Numbered from the stretch's first letter, positions 1 through 7,976 are shown. The stretch: DNA of 64,000 nucleotides from Bradyrhizobium sp. (GCF_027451485.1 NZ_DAIDJE010000061.1:49128-113127), one strand, 5' to 3'. Numbers and translations: made by a program. Notes: generated by a model not told the origin, from the letters alone.

Positions 1-848
1 CAGCGATGTCGCCGCACATCTGGAACAGCCTCGACGAGTTGTCGGTCAAGGAGACCGGCTTCCGTGTGCCGATGCTGACCGGCTTGGGAGCCACCGAAAC
101 CGCGCCGCTGTGCCTGCTGGCGACGCCGCTGAGCAGCCGCTCCGGCCATATCGGCCTTCCCGTGCTCGGTAACGACGTCAAGCTGGTGCCCGCCAACGGT
201 AAGCTCGAGCTTCGCACGAGGGGACCGAATATTACCCCGGGCTATTGGCGCCAGCCGGAGCTCACGGCGGCTGCCTTCGACGAGGAGGGCTTTTATAAAT
301 TCGGCGATGCCGCCAAGCCCGCGATAGCAGGCGACTTTGCCGCCGGCCTCGATTTCGACGGCCGCATCGCAGAGGATTTCAAGCTTGCCAGCGGCACCTG
401 GGTCAGCGTCGGTCCGCTGCGCGCCCGTTTCATCGCGGCCTGCGCGCCGCTGGTGCGCGACGTCGTGCTCGCCGGCATCAACCGCGATGAAATTGCCGCG
501 CTGGTGGTGCTCGATCCCGATGGTTGCCGCATGATCAATCCGGCACTTCCGTCGAACGACATTTCCGCCTGCGCGCACGATGAGCAGGTCCGCAGCGCGT
601 TCCGGCAGAAGTTTGCGGCCTTTCACTCCGCGGCAACCGGCTCGTCGACGCGGGTGGCCCGGGCGTTGCTTATCGATACACCGCTTTCGATTGATCGCGG
701 CGAGGTCACCGACAAGGGATCGATCAACCAGCGCGCGGTGCTCGAGCACCGCGACGCCCTGGTCGAGTTGCTTTATTCATCTGGAATTTCCGACAGCGTG
801 ATAACGCCTTCGGCCACAGAAGCGTTGAGGAGGACAGAATGCAATTGA
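1..848 (+). CDS. fcs: Feruloyl-CoA synthase (acyl-CoA ligase), C-terminal part, 5' truncated by window edge
   Basis: This is the C-terminal half of an ANL-superfamily adenylate-forming ligase that activates ferulate/coumarate-type hydroxycinnamates with ATP and CoA. Visible are the adenylation motif GLGATETAP, the loop RGPNITPGYW, the hinge-region Gly-Asp of FYKFGDAA and a late DKGSINQ segment carrying the likely catalytic lysine. The reading frame is open to the left edge, so the first Met at position 6 is internal and the true start lies outside the window. The spacing and wording of these motifs fit feruloyl-CoA synthases better than acetate or fatty acid ligases. The stop overlaps the next gene by about 10 bases, so it is the upstream member of an operon with the SDR and thioesterase. 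Confidence 0.8.
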   Translation, partial: AMSPHIWNSLDELSVKETGFRVPMLTGLGATETAPLCLLATPLSSRSGHIGLPVLGNDVKLVPANGKLELRTRGPNITPGYWRQPELTAAAFDEEGFYKFGDAAKPAIAGDFAAGLDFDGRIAEDFKLASGTWVSVGPLRARFIAACAPLVRDVVLAGINRDEIAALVVLDPDGCRMINPALPSNDISACAHDEQVRSAFRQKFAAFHSAATGSSTRVARALLIDTPLSIDRGEVTDKGSINQRAVLEHRDALVELLYSSGISDSVITPSATEALRRTECN

Positions 849-1600
849 AGGACCAGGCCGCAATCGTCACCGGCGGTGCATCAGGATTGGGAGCGGCGAC
901 CGCGCGGCGGCTTGCGAAGGAAGGTGCAAGGGTCGCGGTGTTCGACCTCAACACGAAGCTTGCCGAGACGGTCGCCGAGGAAATCGGAGGCGTGGCGGTG
1001 ACCTGCGACGTGTCGGATGCGGCCTCGGCGGAAGCCGCGGTCGCGACCGCTGCGAAAGCCCATGGTCCGGCTCGGGTGCTGATCAACTGCGCCGGCATCG
1101 GCGTCGCCAAGCGGGTGGTCGGGCGTGAGGGGCCGATGGCGCTTGCCGATTTCGAGCGCGTCATCAAGGTCAACCTCATCGGCTCCTTCAACATGCTGCG
1201 GCTTGCCACCGCCGAGATGTCGAAGCTGGAGCCGCTGGCGGGCGGCGAGCGCGGCGTGGTGGTCTCGACCGCCTCGGTCGCCGCCTATGACGGCCAGATC
1301 GGCCAGTCCGCCTATTCGGCCTCCAAGGGCGGCATCGTTTCGATGACGCTGCCGATCGCGCGGGAGCTTGCGCAATTCGGCATTCGCGTGCTCGCGATCG
1401 CGCCGGGTCTGTTCCTGACCCCGCTGCTCGCCATGCTGCCGCAGGAGGCCCAGGATTCGCTCGCCGCCTCGATTCCGTTTCCCCGCCGCCTCGGCGATCC
1501 AAGCGAGTTTGCCTCGCTGGTGATGCAGATGATCGAGAACCCCTACCTCAACGGCGAGGTGGTGCGGCTCGACGCCTCGCTGCGCATGGCGCCGAAATGA
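839..1600 (+). CDS. SDR-family 3-hydroxyacyl-CoA dehydrogenase (HSD10-like)
   Basis: A 253-aa classical short-chain dehydrogenase, probably NAD-dependent, oxidising a 3-hydroxyacyl-CoA. The cofactor loop TGGASGLG is at residues 11-18, the NCAG motif at 83-86, Ser146, and the catalytic YSASK at Tyr159-Lys163. The overall sequence resembles 3-hydroxyacyl-CoA dehydrogenase type 2. It overlaps the end of the ligase gene, and its stop overlaps the next start (ATGA), so translation is probably coupled. In this setting a role in CoA-dependent beta-oxidation of the hydroxycinnamate side chain is an inference from context; a general fatty acyl role is the alternative. Confidence 0.85.
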   Translation: MQLKDQAAIVTGGASGLGAATARRLAKEGARVAVFDLNTKLAETVAEEIGGVAVTCDVSDAASAEAAVATAAKAHGPARVLINCAGIGVAKRVVGREGPMALADFERVIKVNLIGSFNMLRLATAEMSKLEPLAGGERGVVVSTASVAAYDGQIGQSAYSASKGGIVSMTLPIARELAQFGIRVLAIAPGLFLTPLLAMLPQEAQDSLAASIPFPRRLGDPSEFASLVMQMIENPYLNGEVVRLDASLRMAPK

Positions 1601-2019
1601 CGTTCGTTCACCGGCGCGATGTGCAGATCCAGTGGGGCGATTGCGACCCCGCCAACATCGTCTATTACCCCCGCTATTTTGAAATGTTCGACGATTCGAC
1701 CTCGATCCTGTTCGAGGCCGCCGGCTTCTCCAAGCAGGACATCGTCAAGAAGTACGGGCTGGTCGGCATTCCCATGGTGGATACGCGGGCGAAATTCCAC
1801 ATCGCCTCGACCCATGGCGACTGGATCACGATCGAAAGCCGGGTCGAAAGCGTCAAGCGTTCAAGCTTCGAGGTCACCCACAAGGTGTTCAAGGGTGAGG
1901 CACTGGCGATCGAGGCGTTCGAGACGCGGGTGCTGGTCGGGCGCCACCCGGATGACCCAAGCCGGCTGAAATCGGCGCCGATGCCGGAGGAGATGGTGGC
2001 GAAATTCGCCAAAGGATAG
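1597..2019 (+). CDS. Acyl-CoA thioesterase, 4-hydroxybenzoyl-CoA thioesterase family
   Basis: A 140-aa single hot-dog-fold thioesterase. The N-terminal motif QWGDCDPANIVYYPRYF contains Asp17, which matches in position the catalytic Asp of Pseudomonas 4-hydroxybenzoyl-CoA thioesterase. It would release a free aromatic acid such as 4-hydroxybenzoate or vanillate from its CoA ester in the cytoplasm. The ATGA overlap with the SDR gene and the ligase upstream give a consistent ligase-dehydrogenase-thioesterase series for side-chain shortening of hydroxycinnamates. Substrate is inferred from family and neighbours only; a broad-specificity acyl-CoA thioesterase is possible. Confidence 0.82.
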   Translation: MTFVHRRDVQIQWGDCDPANIVYYPRYFEMFDDSTSILFEAAGFSKQDIVKKYGLVGIPMVDTRAKFHIASTHGDWITIESRVESVKRSSFEVTHKVFKGEALAIEAFETRVLVGRHPDDPSRLKSAPMPEEMVAKFAKG

Positions 2020-2074
2020 GTTGTCCGGTCCAGCAGAGCAGAGCGATAAGTAACAACATTCAGGGAGGGAATTG

Positions 2075-3223
2075 ATGAACAAGATGCTTCTTGCGGCCGT
2101 TTCCGCTGCGGCGCTCGCGCTGCCGGCAACACCCAGCGCCGCGCAGTCCAACGAAATCACCATCGGCATTACGATTTCCACCACGGGGCCAGCGGCCGCG
2201 CTCGGCGTCCCCGAGCGCAACGCGCTCGATTTCGTGCCGAAGGAAATCGCCGGCGTGCCGCTGAAAGTGATCGTTCTTGACGACGGCGGCGATCCCACCA
2301 ACGCCACCACCAATGCACGCCGCTTTGTCACGGAATCCAAGGCCGACGTCATCATGGGATCGTCGACCACGCCGTCGACCATCGCGGTGTCCAACGTCGC
2401 CAATGAGGCCGGCATTCCGCATTTTGCCCTTGCGCCATTTCCGGTGACGCCCGAGCGCGCCAAATGGTCCGTGGTGATGCCGCAGCCAATACCGATCATG
2501 GGCAAGGTGCTCTACCAGCACATGAAGGCGCATAACGTCAAAACCGTCGGTTATATCGGCTACTCAGATTCCTACGGCGATCTCTGGTTCAAGGACTTCG
2601 AGAAGCAGGCGGAGCCGATGGGATTGAAGCTGGTGGACGAGGAGCGCTTTGCGCGGCCGGATACATCGGTCGCGGGCCAGGTGTTGAAACTTGTGGCCGC
2701 TAATCCGGATGCCATCCTGGTCGGCGCCTCCGGCACCGCCGCTGCCTTGCCGCAGACGACATTGCGCGACCGCGGCTATAAGGGCCTGATCTACCAGACC
2801 CATGGCGCCGCCAGCATGGACTTCATCCGCATCGCAGGCCCAGCAGCCGAGGGCGTGATCATGGCCTCCGGCCCGGTGATGAACCCGGAGGGCCAACCGG
2901 ATTCCGCGCTAACCAAGAAGCCGGGTCTGGCCTTGGATACGGCGTATGAAGCCAAATATGGTCCCAACACCCGCAGCCAGTTTGCCGGCCACTCCTATGA
3001 CGCCTTCGAAGCCCTCAAGCGGCTTATACCTGTCGCATTGAAGAGCGCCAAACCCGGTACGCCCGAATTCCGCGAGGCGATCCGTCAGGCGATGATGAGC
3101 GAGCACGAAATCGCAGCGACGCAAGGCGTCTACAACTGGACCGAAAAGAACCGCTCCGGCCTCGACGACCGCTCGCGCATCCTCTTGACGGTGAAGAACG
3201 GCAAATACGTCCCGGCGATGTGA
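2075..3223 (+). CDS. Periplasmic substrate-binding protein of HAAT-type ABC transporter
   Basis: A 382-aa type I periplasmic binding protein (Peripla_BP_6/LivJK family). The N-terminus is a Sec signal peptide with a hydrophobic core and an Ala-X-Ala cleavage site near residue 24, followed by EITIGITISTTGPAAALG, the usual start of the mature fold. The start is placed at the ATG preceded by AGGGAGG (2062-2068); a TTG one codon upstream is less likely. The gene follows the thioesterase by about 55 bases and ends before a strong hairpin. It has no permease beside it; the nearest transport genes are the livH-livMG-livF set at 8733-12246, which lack their own binding protein, so the two may work together on aromatic acids. 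Confidence 0.85.
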   Translation: MNKMLLAAVSAAALALPATPSAAQSNEITIGITISTTGPAAALGVPERNALDFVPKEIAGVPLKVIVLDDGGDPTNATTNARRFVTESKADVIMGSSTTPSTIAVSNVANEAGIPHFALAPFPVTPERAKWSVVMPQPIPIMGKVLYQHMKAHNVKTVGYIGYSDSYGDLWFKDFEKQAEPMGLKLVDEERFARPDTSVAGQVLKLVAANPDAILVGASGTAAALPQTTLRDRGYKGLIYQTHGAASMDFIRIAGPAAEGVIMASGPVMNPEGQPDSALTKKPGLALDTAYEAKYGPNTRSQFAGHSYDAFEALKRLIPVALKSAKPGTPEFREAIRQAMMSEHEIAATQGVYNWTEKNRSGLDDRSRILLTVKNGKYVPAM

Positions 3224-3282
3224 AGGACGCAGGGGGGTCTCCCCTCTAGAGGAAGATATTGTGCCGGGCAGGGCATCATAAA

Positions 3283-3308
3283 GGCCGCGAGCCGATCGGC
3301 TCGCGGCC
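3283..3308. terminator. Bidirectional hairpin terminator between convergent genes
   Basis: Perfect 11-bp stem GGCCGCGAGCC with loop GATC between two convergent genes. On the minus strand it is followed by TTTATGATG, on the plus strand by AGTTTGGTTG. T-tracts are modest, so efficiency is uncertain. Confidence 0.7.
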
Positions 3309-3335
3309 AGTTTGGTTGCGCCGACGCCGATAGGG

Positions 3336-3941
3336 CTAATTGACGAAGCTGAGATAGGACGCGAGCGCCTCGATTTCGTCAGGACCCAGGTGGCTCGCTA
3401 CCAGCGGCATCGGCGAGCCGGCCGTGGAATGATATCCCTTGTTCCACTGCTCGAGCCGCGCTTTGACGTAGAAGTAGGCAAGTCCCCCGAGCCGCGGGAT
3501 GTCGCGGATTCCCTCGCCATTCGGACCATGACAGGCGTAGCAGGAAACGATGTTTGCTTCCGGAACCCCTTCCATGAAAATCCGCTTTCCTTTGGCTGCG
3601 AGCGCGCTGTCGCCGTCATTGGCCGGTTTTGGTGCGATTGAGGCAAAGTAATTGGCAAGATCGCGCGCGGTATCCGGGTTGAGCGCAGCGACCGCATTCC
3701 ACATGTACTGTCTGGAGAACGGATTGTCGCGCGTGTGATCGTGGAAGCTTCGGATCTGGTTCAGCGTGTATTGCGGCCGCTGGCCGGCGAGGCGGGGCGC
3801 GACCGTATAGCCTTGTGCGTTTGCACCATGACACCAGGTGCAGTTGCGCACCGCTGGACTATCGCCGGCACCTGCCGGGACGGCGGAGACCAAGGTTGCG
3901 ATCGTCGCAGCAATCGCCAGTTTCAGTCCAATGCGCTTCAT
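3336..3941 (-). CDS. Dihaem periplasmic c-type cytochrome (c4-like)
   Basis: A 201-aa protein starting at MKRIGLKLAI with a cleavable signal peptide (about residues 1-25) and two haem-binding motifs, CTWCH (Cys34-His38) and CYACH in the second half. This two-domain arrangement is that of cytochrome c4-type periplasmic electron carriers. The Met at 3941 is preferred over an upstream Met because the signal peptide begins there. It is the last gene of a four-gene minus-strand run (Cyc2-like barrel, Omp25-like barrel, two cytochromes) and ends just before a hairpin terminator. It is more divergent from the two other dihaem cytochromes of the cluster than they are from each other. Redox partners are not deducible from sequence. 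Confidence 0.85.
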   Translation of the reverse strand: MKRIGLKLAIAATIATLVSAVPAGAGDSPAVRNCTWCHGANAQGYTVAPRLAGQRPQYTLNQIRSFHDHTRDNPFSRQYMWNAVAALNPDTARDLANYFASIAPKPANDGDSALAAKGKRIFMEGVPEANIVSCYACHGPNGEGIRDIPRLGGLAYFYVKARLEQWNKGYHSTAGSPMPLVASHLGPDEIEALASYLSFVN

Positions 3942-4001
3942 GACCCCAGGCTTTCGCGCTTCATCCACTCGCAGACACGCCGGCGTGTGCGGCGACAGCA
4001 C

Positions 4002-4643
4002 TCATCGCAAGTTGCTGACATAGGCTGCCACCGCTTCCACCTGTGATCGCGTCAAGTTATGCGCCGTCGGTGCCATGATCGCGGACGTATCGACCGCCGT
4101 GCCTTGGCCGCGCTCCTTACTCCAGCCCGTCAACTGGCCGACCATGTAGGGATAGAGCTGACCGGCGAGCCGCGGAATTTCGTGCTGCCCGTGGCCGTCC
4201 TCACCATGACAGGCGGAGCAGGCCGGGACGTTCGACTCGGGCAAGCCTTCCTCAAAAATTTGCTTTCCCAGCGCCACGGCGCGCCGCGGCGCGCCGTCAG
4301 AGGGCGGGGGATTGAGATGGTAGAAATGATTGGCGAGAGCGGAGATCATCGATGGGCTCAGCACGTGCGCCACATTGAACATGACCGGGTTGCTGCGCCT
4401 GCGTTCGATGAAGGCGCGCAATTGGGCCTCGATATATTCGGGTTGCTGGCCCGCCAGGCGCGGCATCGGGAAATAGCCGAGATAGCCCTGGCCCGAAAGG
4501 CCGTGGCAGGTCTTGCAATATTCGAGTTTGGATTCGAAGCCGCCCACAGCCGGCGCCTTCCTTTCCTGCGCGCGGGCGCTTTGGCACAAAGCGGTCGCCA
4601 GGATCGAGGTAAGCACGGCGAAGCAGAGGCCAAGCGTCGCCAT
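4002..4643 (-). CDS. Dihaem periplasmic c-type cytochrome (c4-like), paralogue of 7332-7976
   Basis: A 213-aa secreted cytochrome with two CXXCH haem sites, CKTCH and CSACH, separated by roughly 90 residues, each with the downstream MPRLAGQQPEY or IPRLAGQLYPY type segment seen in c4-like proteins. The ATG at 4643 is chosen since it opens a clean signal peptide and is preceded by GCAGGAGAGG; a GTG at 4706 overlapping the upstream stop (GTGATGA) is the alternative and would add 21 residues. Strikingly similar to the divergent cytochrome at 7332-7976, including the segment FIERRRSNPVMFNVAH against FIDRRRTNPVMNNVAH. It probably shuttles electrons in the periplasm for the outer-membrane haem protein of the same operon. 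Confidence 0.85.
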   Translation of the reverse strand: MATLGLCFAVLTSILATALCQSARAQERKAPAVGGFESKLEYCKTCHGLSGQGYLGYFPMPRLAGQQPEYIEAQLRAFIERRRSNPVMFNVAHVLSPSMISALANHFYHLNPPPSDGAPRRAVALGKQIFEEGLPESNVPACSACHGEDGHGQHEIPRLAGQLYPYMVGQLTGWSKERGQGTAVDTSAIMAPTAHNLTRSQVEAVAAYVSNLR

Positions 4644-4702
4644 GCGGCCGCCTCTCCTGCCGTCCGGTAGATCCGCTTCGACTGCTGAACGACTTGCCAA
4701 CA

Positions 4703-5485
4703 TCACCAGCCGGATGCCCCGATATGGAAGTTGAAGCCAACCTTGACGACCTGAACGCTCTGCCTGACGTTCAGGGTGTTCGTCAGGGCGCTGAACTGAT
4801 CGGTCATCATAATATTGCCGTTGCCGAACCCGTAATAGTCATACTCGACGTTCATCGACCAATGCCGCGTGAAAGCCCAATCGACGCCGCCGCCCGCGAT
4901 CCAGCCGTAGCGATTGTCTGCACCCTGGAAGTGGAATGGCCCACCGCCGTTGAAAGTGCCGCCGCTGACATCGTATTTGTCGCCGGCGACCGCAACGCCG
5001 CCGCGCGCGTAGACGAGGACCCTGTCGAACGCGTAGCCGATTCGGCCGGTCACGCCGGCCAGAAAATCATTGTTGGCCTGAACGAGCGCGCTGTCGCCAG
5101 GGAGCCCCATCGGAAGGCCAACGAGCGAACTGCCTTTCATGGTGGTGCCTGACGCGCTTCCTTCGATGCCGATGACGGCATTGCCGGCGAATTGATAGTC
5201 GCAACCGATCTGGCCGCCGATCACGGCGCCGGTCGGTGTGGTGGTGACGGTGGTCACGCCGGCCGTCGTACCCGGCGCAATCAGCGTGTCCTGCACGAGC
5301 TGCACCGGATCCGTCATATCCTTGGTGCCCCTGCCACCGCCGACGTGGCCGCCGACATAGCATCCGGTCCAGCTGAAAACGGGAACGACCGGCATCTCCG
5401 CTTTCATCGGCAAGTCGGCAGCGATCACCGGCGTTACGAGGCTGCTCGCGAGCGCGGTCACCTGGAGGAAAAGAGCTCTTTTCAT
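4703..5485 (-). CDS. Outer-membrane beta-barrel protein, Omp25/RopB type
   Basis: A 260-aa protein with a signal peptide ending near AADLP, followed by the VFSWTGCYVGGHVGGG start typical of alphaproteobacterial Omp25/Omp31-type eight-strand barrels. It continues with alternating hydrophobic strands and glycine-rich turns and ends NFHIGASGW, with the terminal aromatic residue needed for barrel assembly. It lies 30 bases downstream of the haem-barrel gene and overlaps the next cytochrome reading frame, so it belongs to the same transcript. These proteins usually have structural or adhesion roles; involvement in electron transfer here is inferred only from the operon. Confidence 0.82.
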   Translation of the reverse strand: MKRALFLQVTALASSLVTPVIAADLPMKAEMPVVPVFSWTGCYVGGHVGGGRGTKDMTDPVQLVQDTLIAPGTTAGVTTVTTTPTGAVIGGQIGCDYQFAGNAVIGIEGSASGTTMKGSSLVGLPMGLPGDSALVQANNDFLAGVTGRIGYAFDRVLVYARGGVAVAGDKYDVSGGTFNGGGPFHFQGADNRYGWIAGGGVDWAFTRHWSMNVEYDYYGFGNGNIMMTDQFSALTNTLNVRQSVQVVKVGFNFHIGASGW

Positions 5486-5515
5486 CAGACCATCTCCGGA
5501 TCCGGTCCCGTCCGC

Positions 5516-7081
5516 CTACATCGCAAACCAGGCATGGAGGAACAGGGTGTTGTTGTCGCTGGCGTTGACGGTGGTGCCATTGAGCTTGTTGTAATAGGTG
5601 TATTGCAGCCCGATCCGCGCGTTGAACCACGGCCATCCGATCATTTTGCCGGCGCCGAACGGAATGTAGGCGATCTCCGCGGTCCAGCCGTTGGTGTTCG
5701 GCGTGAGAGCAATTCCCGTGTTCGGATCGGTGCCGTACAACCCGGCGTCCGCGGTCCCCCAATTGCTGAAATACTGTCCCGTGAAGACGACCCGGTTGTC
5801 GGCCCCATAGGCAATCGAGCCCTGCAATTTCAGGCTGTTGAGCGTGTCGTTTGCATTCGTTGGTCCGTTCGGCCCCAGCCCGTTGGCAAACGTCGCATCG
5901 AGCTGCTGATATTCTCTGATATAGCTGCCGCGCAACGTCAGCCACCAGTTGTCGCCCTGATACTGATATTGAGTGTCGAAGCCGACGTCAGTAAATCTGT
6001 CGGTTTGCGGAAATACTGCGGTCGACCAGGTTTGGAAGCTGGAATCGACCCAGGGATGGACATCGAACTGCCCGCCAAAGGCGCCGACCATGAGCGTGTG
6101 GCGCCCCCAGTGGGGCTCGAGTGCGACGCGCCAATAGGGCGAAATGCCGCCGAGCTGTCCGGGCGCACCGAACGGGTCCGTGCCGAGGTCGTTCTGCGCG
6201 CTGAACCCTAAGGTCTTGTAACCCGTCAATTCCAGGTAGAGCAGGTCGTTGATGAAGGTATAGGCGCCGACGCCACCAACATGCGCCGCGAACGCGCCCT
6301 CCATAACCGTCCCGGGATATTGCGGACCGAAGATATTGGAGACGGCGTAAGGGAAGCTCCACGCCGGCGTGGTGTTCCAGACGTCCTGCACCGTCGGATT
6401 GTTATTGGCTGTGATTCCGTAGATCATATCGAGCGGGCCGATATGAGCGGTGTTGGCGTAACGAACGTCGGTGTTGTCCCACGTCCAGGTATGGCGATCG
6501 AACGGATCGGCCGAGGGGCCTGGCCCGATCGCGTTATAGGTCACTTGCGCGAACGCACCGACATGGTCGGTGATCGCGCCGCCCCAGAACGCGCTAAACG
6601 GCGAAAGCACAACGTTATTGTTCTGGCTGTACGGATCCGAAGGCCCGATCAGAGTGCCCAAATCAGCCTGGGTGTGCGTATAGCCGACGATCGCCATCAT
6701 CGAGACCGGCGGGACCCAGTCCTTGTCTTCTTCCGGCTTTGACGAAGGAGCTTGTGGCGGCAGCGACTTCACATACCCCATCATCTTGTCGTATTCGGCA
6801 CGCGCATCGCGCGCGATCTGCGACGAGAATGGATTGGTGCGGAATTCTCCGCCGCCCGTCGTGTAGCCAAGCAATTTGAAGCGACGGCCGTAGGGTGTCA
6901 GCGCCGGAAAATCGGTGTGGCAGGTGCCGCATGGCTGACCGGTCTGGCGCGCGAAGCTGGGTAGCGCCTGAGCTGACGGCGCAAAGCCGATGGTCAGCGA
7001 TGCTGATAGAACGAAAATCTCTGTGAGAGCGACGACGCCCGCTCGAACAGGATTGATGCAATTGCCCCAATATGCCCGCAT
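5516..7081 (-). CDS. Cyc2-like fused cytochrome-porin (monohaem N-terminus plus outer-membrane beta-barrel)
   Basis: A 521-aa secreted protein. After a signal peptide (about residues 1-38 from the Met at 7081) comes ALPSFARQTGQPCGTCH, with one haem motif (Cys51-His55), then FPALTPYGRRFKLLGY. The remaining 430 residues look like a large beta-barrel: alternating polar/apolar strands, aromatic girdles, Asn/Gly-rich turns and an aromatic C-terminal strand (LFLHAWFAM). One haem at the mature N-terminus in a FARQTG...CXXCH...P.L...GR.FK context followed by a porin is the layout of Cyc2, the outer-membrane Fe(II) oxidase of iron oxidisers. The Met at 7180 is possible but would put 33 charged residues before the signal. 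It is first in an operon with an Omp25-like gene and two dihaem cytochromes. The electron donor is unknown; iron oxidation is inference. Confidence 0.7.
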   Translation of the reverse strand: MRAYWGNCINPVRAGVVALTEIFVLSASLTIGFAPSAQALPSFARQTGQPCGTCHTDFPALTPYGRRFKLLGYTTGGGEFRTNPFSSQIARDARAEYDKMMGYVKSLPPQAPSSKPEEDKDWVPPVSMMAIVGYTHTQADLGTLIGPSDPYSQNNNVVLSPFSAFWGGAITDHVGAFAQVTYNAIGPGPSADPFDRHTWTWDNTDVRYANTAHIGPLDMIYGITANNNPTVQDVWNTTPAWSFPYAVSNIFGPQYPGTVMEGAFAAHVGGVGAYTFINDLLYLELTGYKTLGFSAQNDLGTDPFGAPGQLGGISPYWRVALEPHWGRHTLMVGAFGGQFDVHPWVDSSFQTWSTAVFPQTDRFTDVGFDTQYQYQGDNWWLTLRGSYIREYQQLDATFANGLGPNGPTNANDTLNSLKLQGSIAYGADNRVVFTGQYFSNWGTADAGLYGTDPNTGIALTPNTNGWTAEIAYIPFGAGKMIGWPWFNARIGLQYTYYNKLNGTTVNASDNNTLFLHAWFAM

Positions 7082-7213
7082 AACAATCTGCTTTCGACGC
7101 GCCCGCCCAATTTTGCGTCGTGGCAGCAGTAGGCCAAGGATTGGATCAAACGCCAAGTGCCTTTCGCGCTGTTTGCACACAATTGCGGATCATCGCGACA
7201 ATGTTGCAACGAC

Positions 7214-7229
7214 CGTTGCGTATGCAACG
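7214..7229. promoter_or_regulatory. Palindrome CGTTGC-GTAT-GCAACG in divergent promoter region
   Basis: Perfect 6-bp inverted repeat with a 4-base spacer, about 130 bases upstream of the Cyc2-like gene and 100 upstream of the divergent cytochrome. A GTTGCAAC palindrome lies just left of it (7203-7210) and another TGCAACTTTGCA lies near 7293-7304. No regulator can be named. Confidence 0.4.
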
Positions 7230-7259
7230 TTTGCTTGTGCAGGGGAAATCAGGTTTTGA

Positions 7260-7273
7260 TTGATCTGAATCAA
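7260..7273. promoter_or_regulatory. FixK/FNR-type box TTGAT-CTGA-ATCAA
   Basis: A perfect FNR/FixK consensus palindrome (TTGA-N6-TCAA) centred 65 bases before the ATG of the 7332 cytochrome gene, a usual position for a Crp/FNR-family activator given a short leader. It lies in the divergent promoter region and could also affect the minus-strand Cyc2-like operon. It suggests induction under low oxygen, a classic FixK2 response in bradyrhizobia; actual binding is inferred. Confidence 0.7.
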
Positions 7274-7331
7274 TTGATCGAAAAAATTAGCTGCTGCAAC
7301 TTTGCAAGTCTGATCGAGATGGGGGGATTGA

Positions 7332-7976
7332 ATGCATTCCAGGTCGTTGTTGCTGGCTACGATCCTTGTGGTTCTGACGAACCCCGCGGCTCGCGCAGAA
7401 GACAAGGCCGCGGCCTCGACGGTGAGTCCGCAGGCGCTCAAGGCCAAAACCGATTACTGCAAGACGTGTCATGGCATAGATGGCCAGGGATTTCGTGGAT
7501 CGTTTCCGATGCCGCGATTGGCCGGACAGCAGCCGGAATATATCGCCAACCAGCTTCAGGCCTTCATCGACCGCAGGCGAACCAATCCTGTGATGAACAA
7601 CGTCGCCCACGCTCTCGATCCGGCGATGGTCAAGGCACTTGCCGGTTATTTCCAGAACCTGAACCCCAAGCCGCTGGGAGGAGGGTCGAAAGCGCTCGTC
7701 CCGGAGGGAAAGAAGATCTACGAAGAGGGCGTGCCAAGCGCCAACATTCCGCCCTGCGCATCGTGTCACGGACCGGAAGCCAAGGGCGCCGACGCGTTTC
7801 CGCGGCTCGCCGGCCAACTCCCCGACTATATTCTCCGGAAACTCTCCAATTGGGACAAGGAGCGAGGTCAGAACAAGGATAAGCCTGACAATTCCGCGAT
7901 CATGGAGCCGATCGCGCATGGTCTGACGGAAGCGCAAATCAAGGCTGTTGCAGCTTATGTCAGCCAGCTCGAGTAA
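7332..7976 (+). CDS. Dihaem periplasmic c-type cytochrome (c4-like), divergent from the Cyc2-like operon
   Basis: A 214-aa protein with a signal peptide (MHSRSLLLATILVV to about residue 22), haem motif 1 CKTCHG and haem motif 2 CASCHG, each followed by a P.PRLAGQ segment as in dihaem c4-like cytochromes. It is closely related to the product of 4002-4643 and probably arose from it by duplication. The ATG is preceded by a purine-rich GGGGGATTG. A perfect FixK/FNR box sits 65 bases upstream. The likely role is a periplasmic electron carrier between the outer-membrane haem barrel and a terminal oxidase or reductase; which one cannot be told from this window. Confidence 0.87.
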   Translation: MHSRSLLLATILVVLTNPAARAEDKAAASTVSPQALKAKTDYCKTCHGIDGQGFRGSFPMPRLAGQQPEYIANQLQAFIDRRRTNPVMNNVAHALDPAMVKALAGYFQNLNPKPLGGGSKALVPEGKKIYEEGVPSANIPPCASCHGPEAKGADAFPRLAGQLPDYILRKLSNWDKERGQNKDKPDNSAIMEPIAHGLTEAQIKAVAAYVSQLE

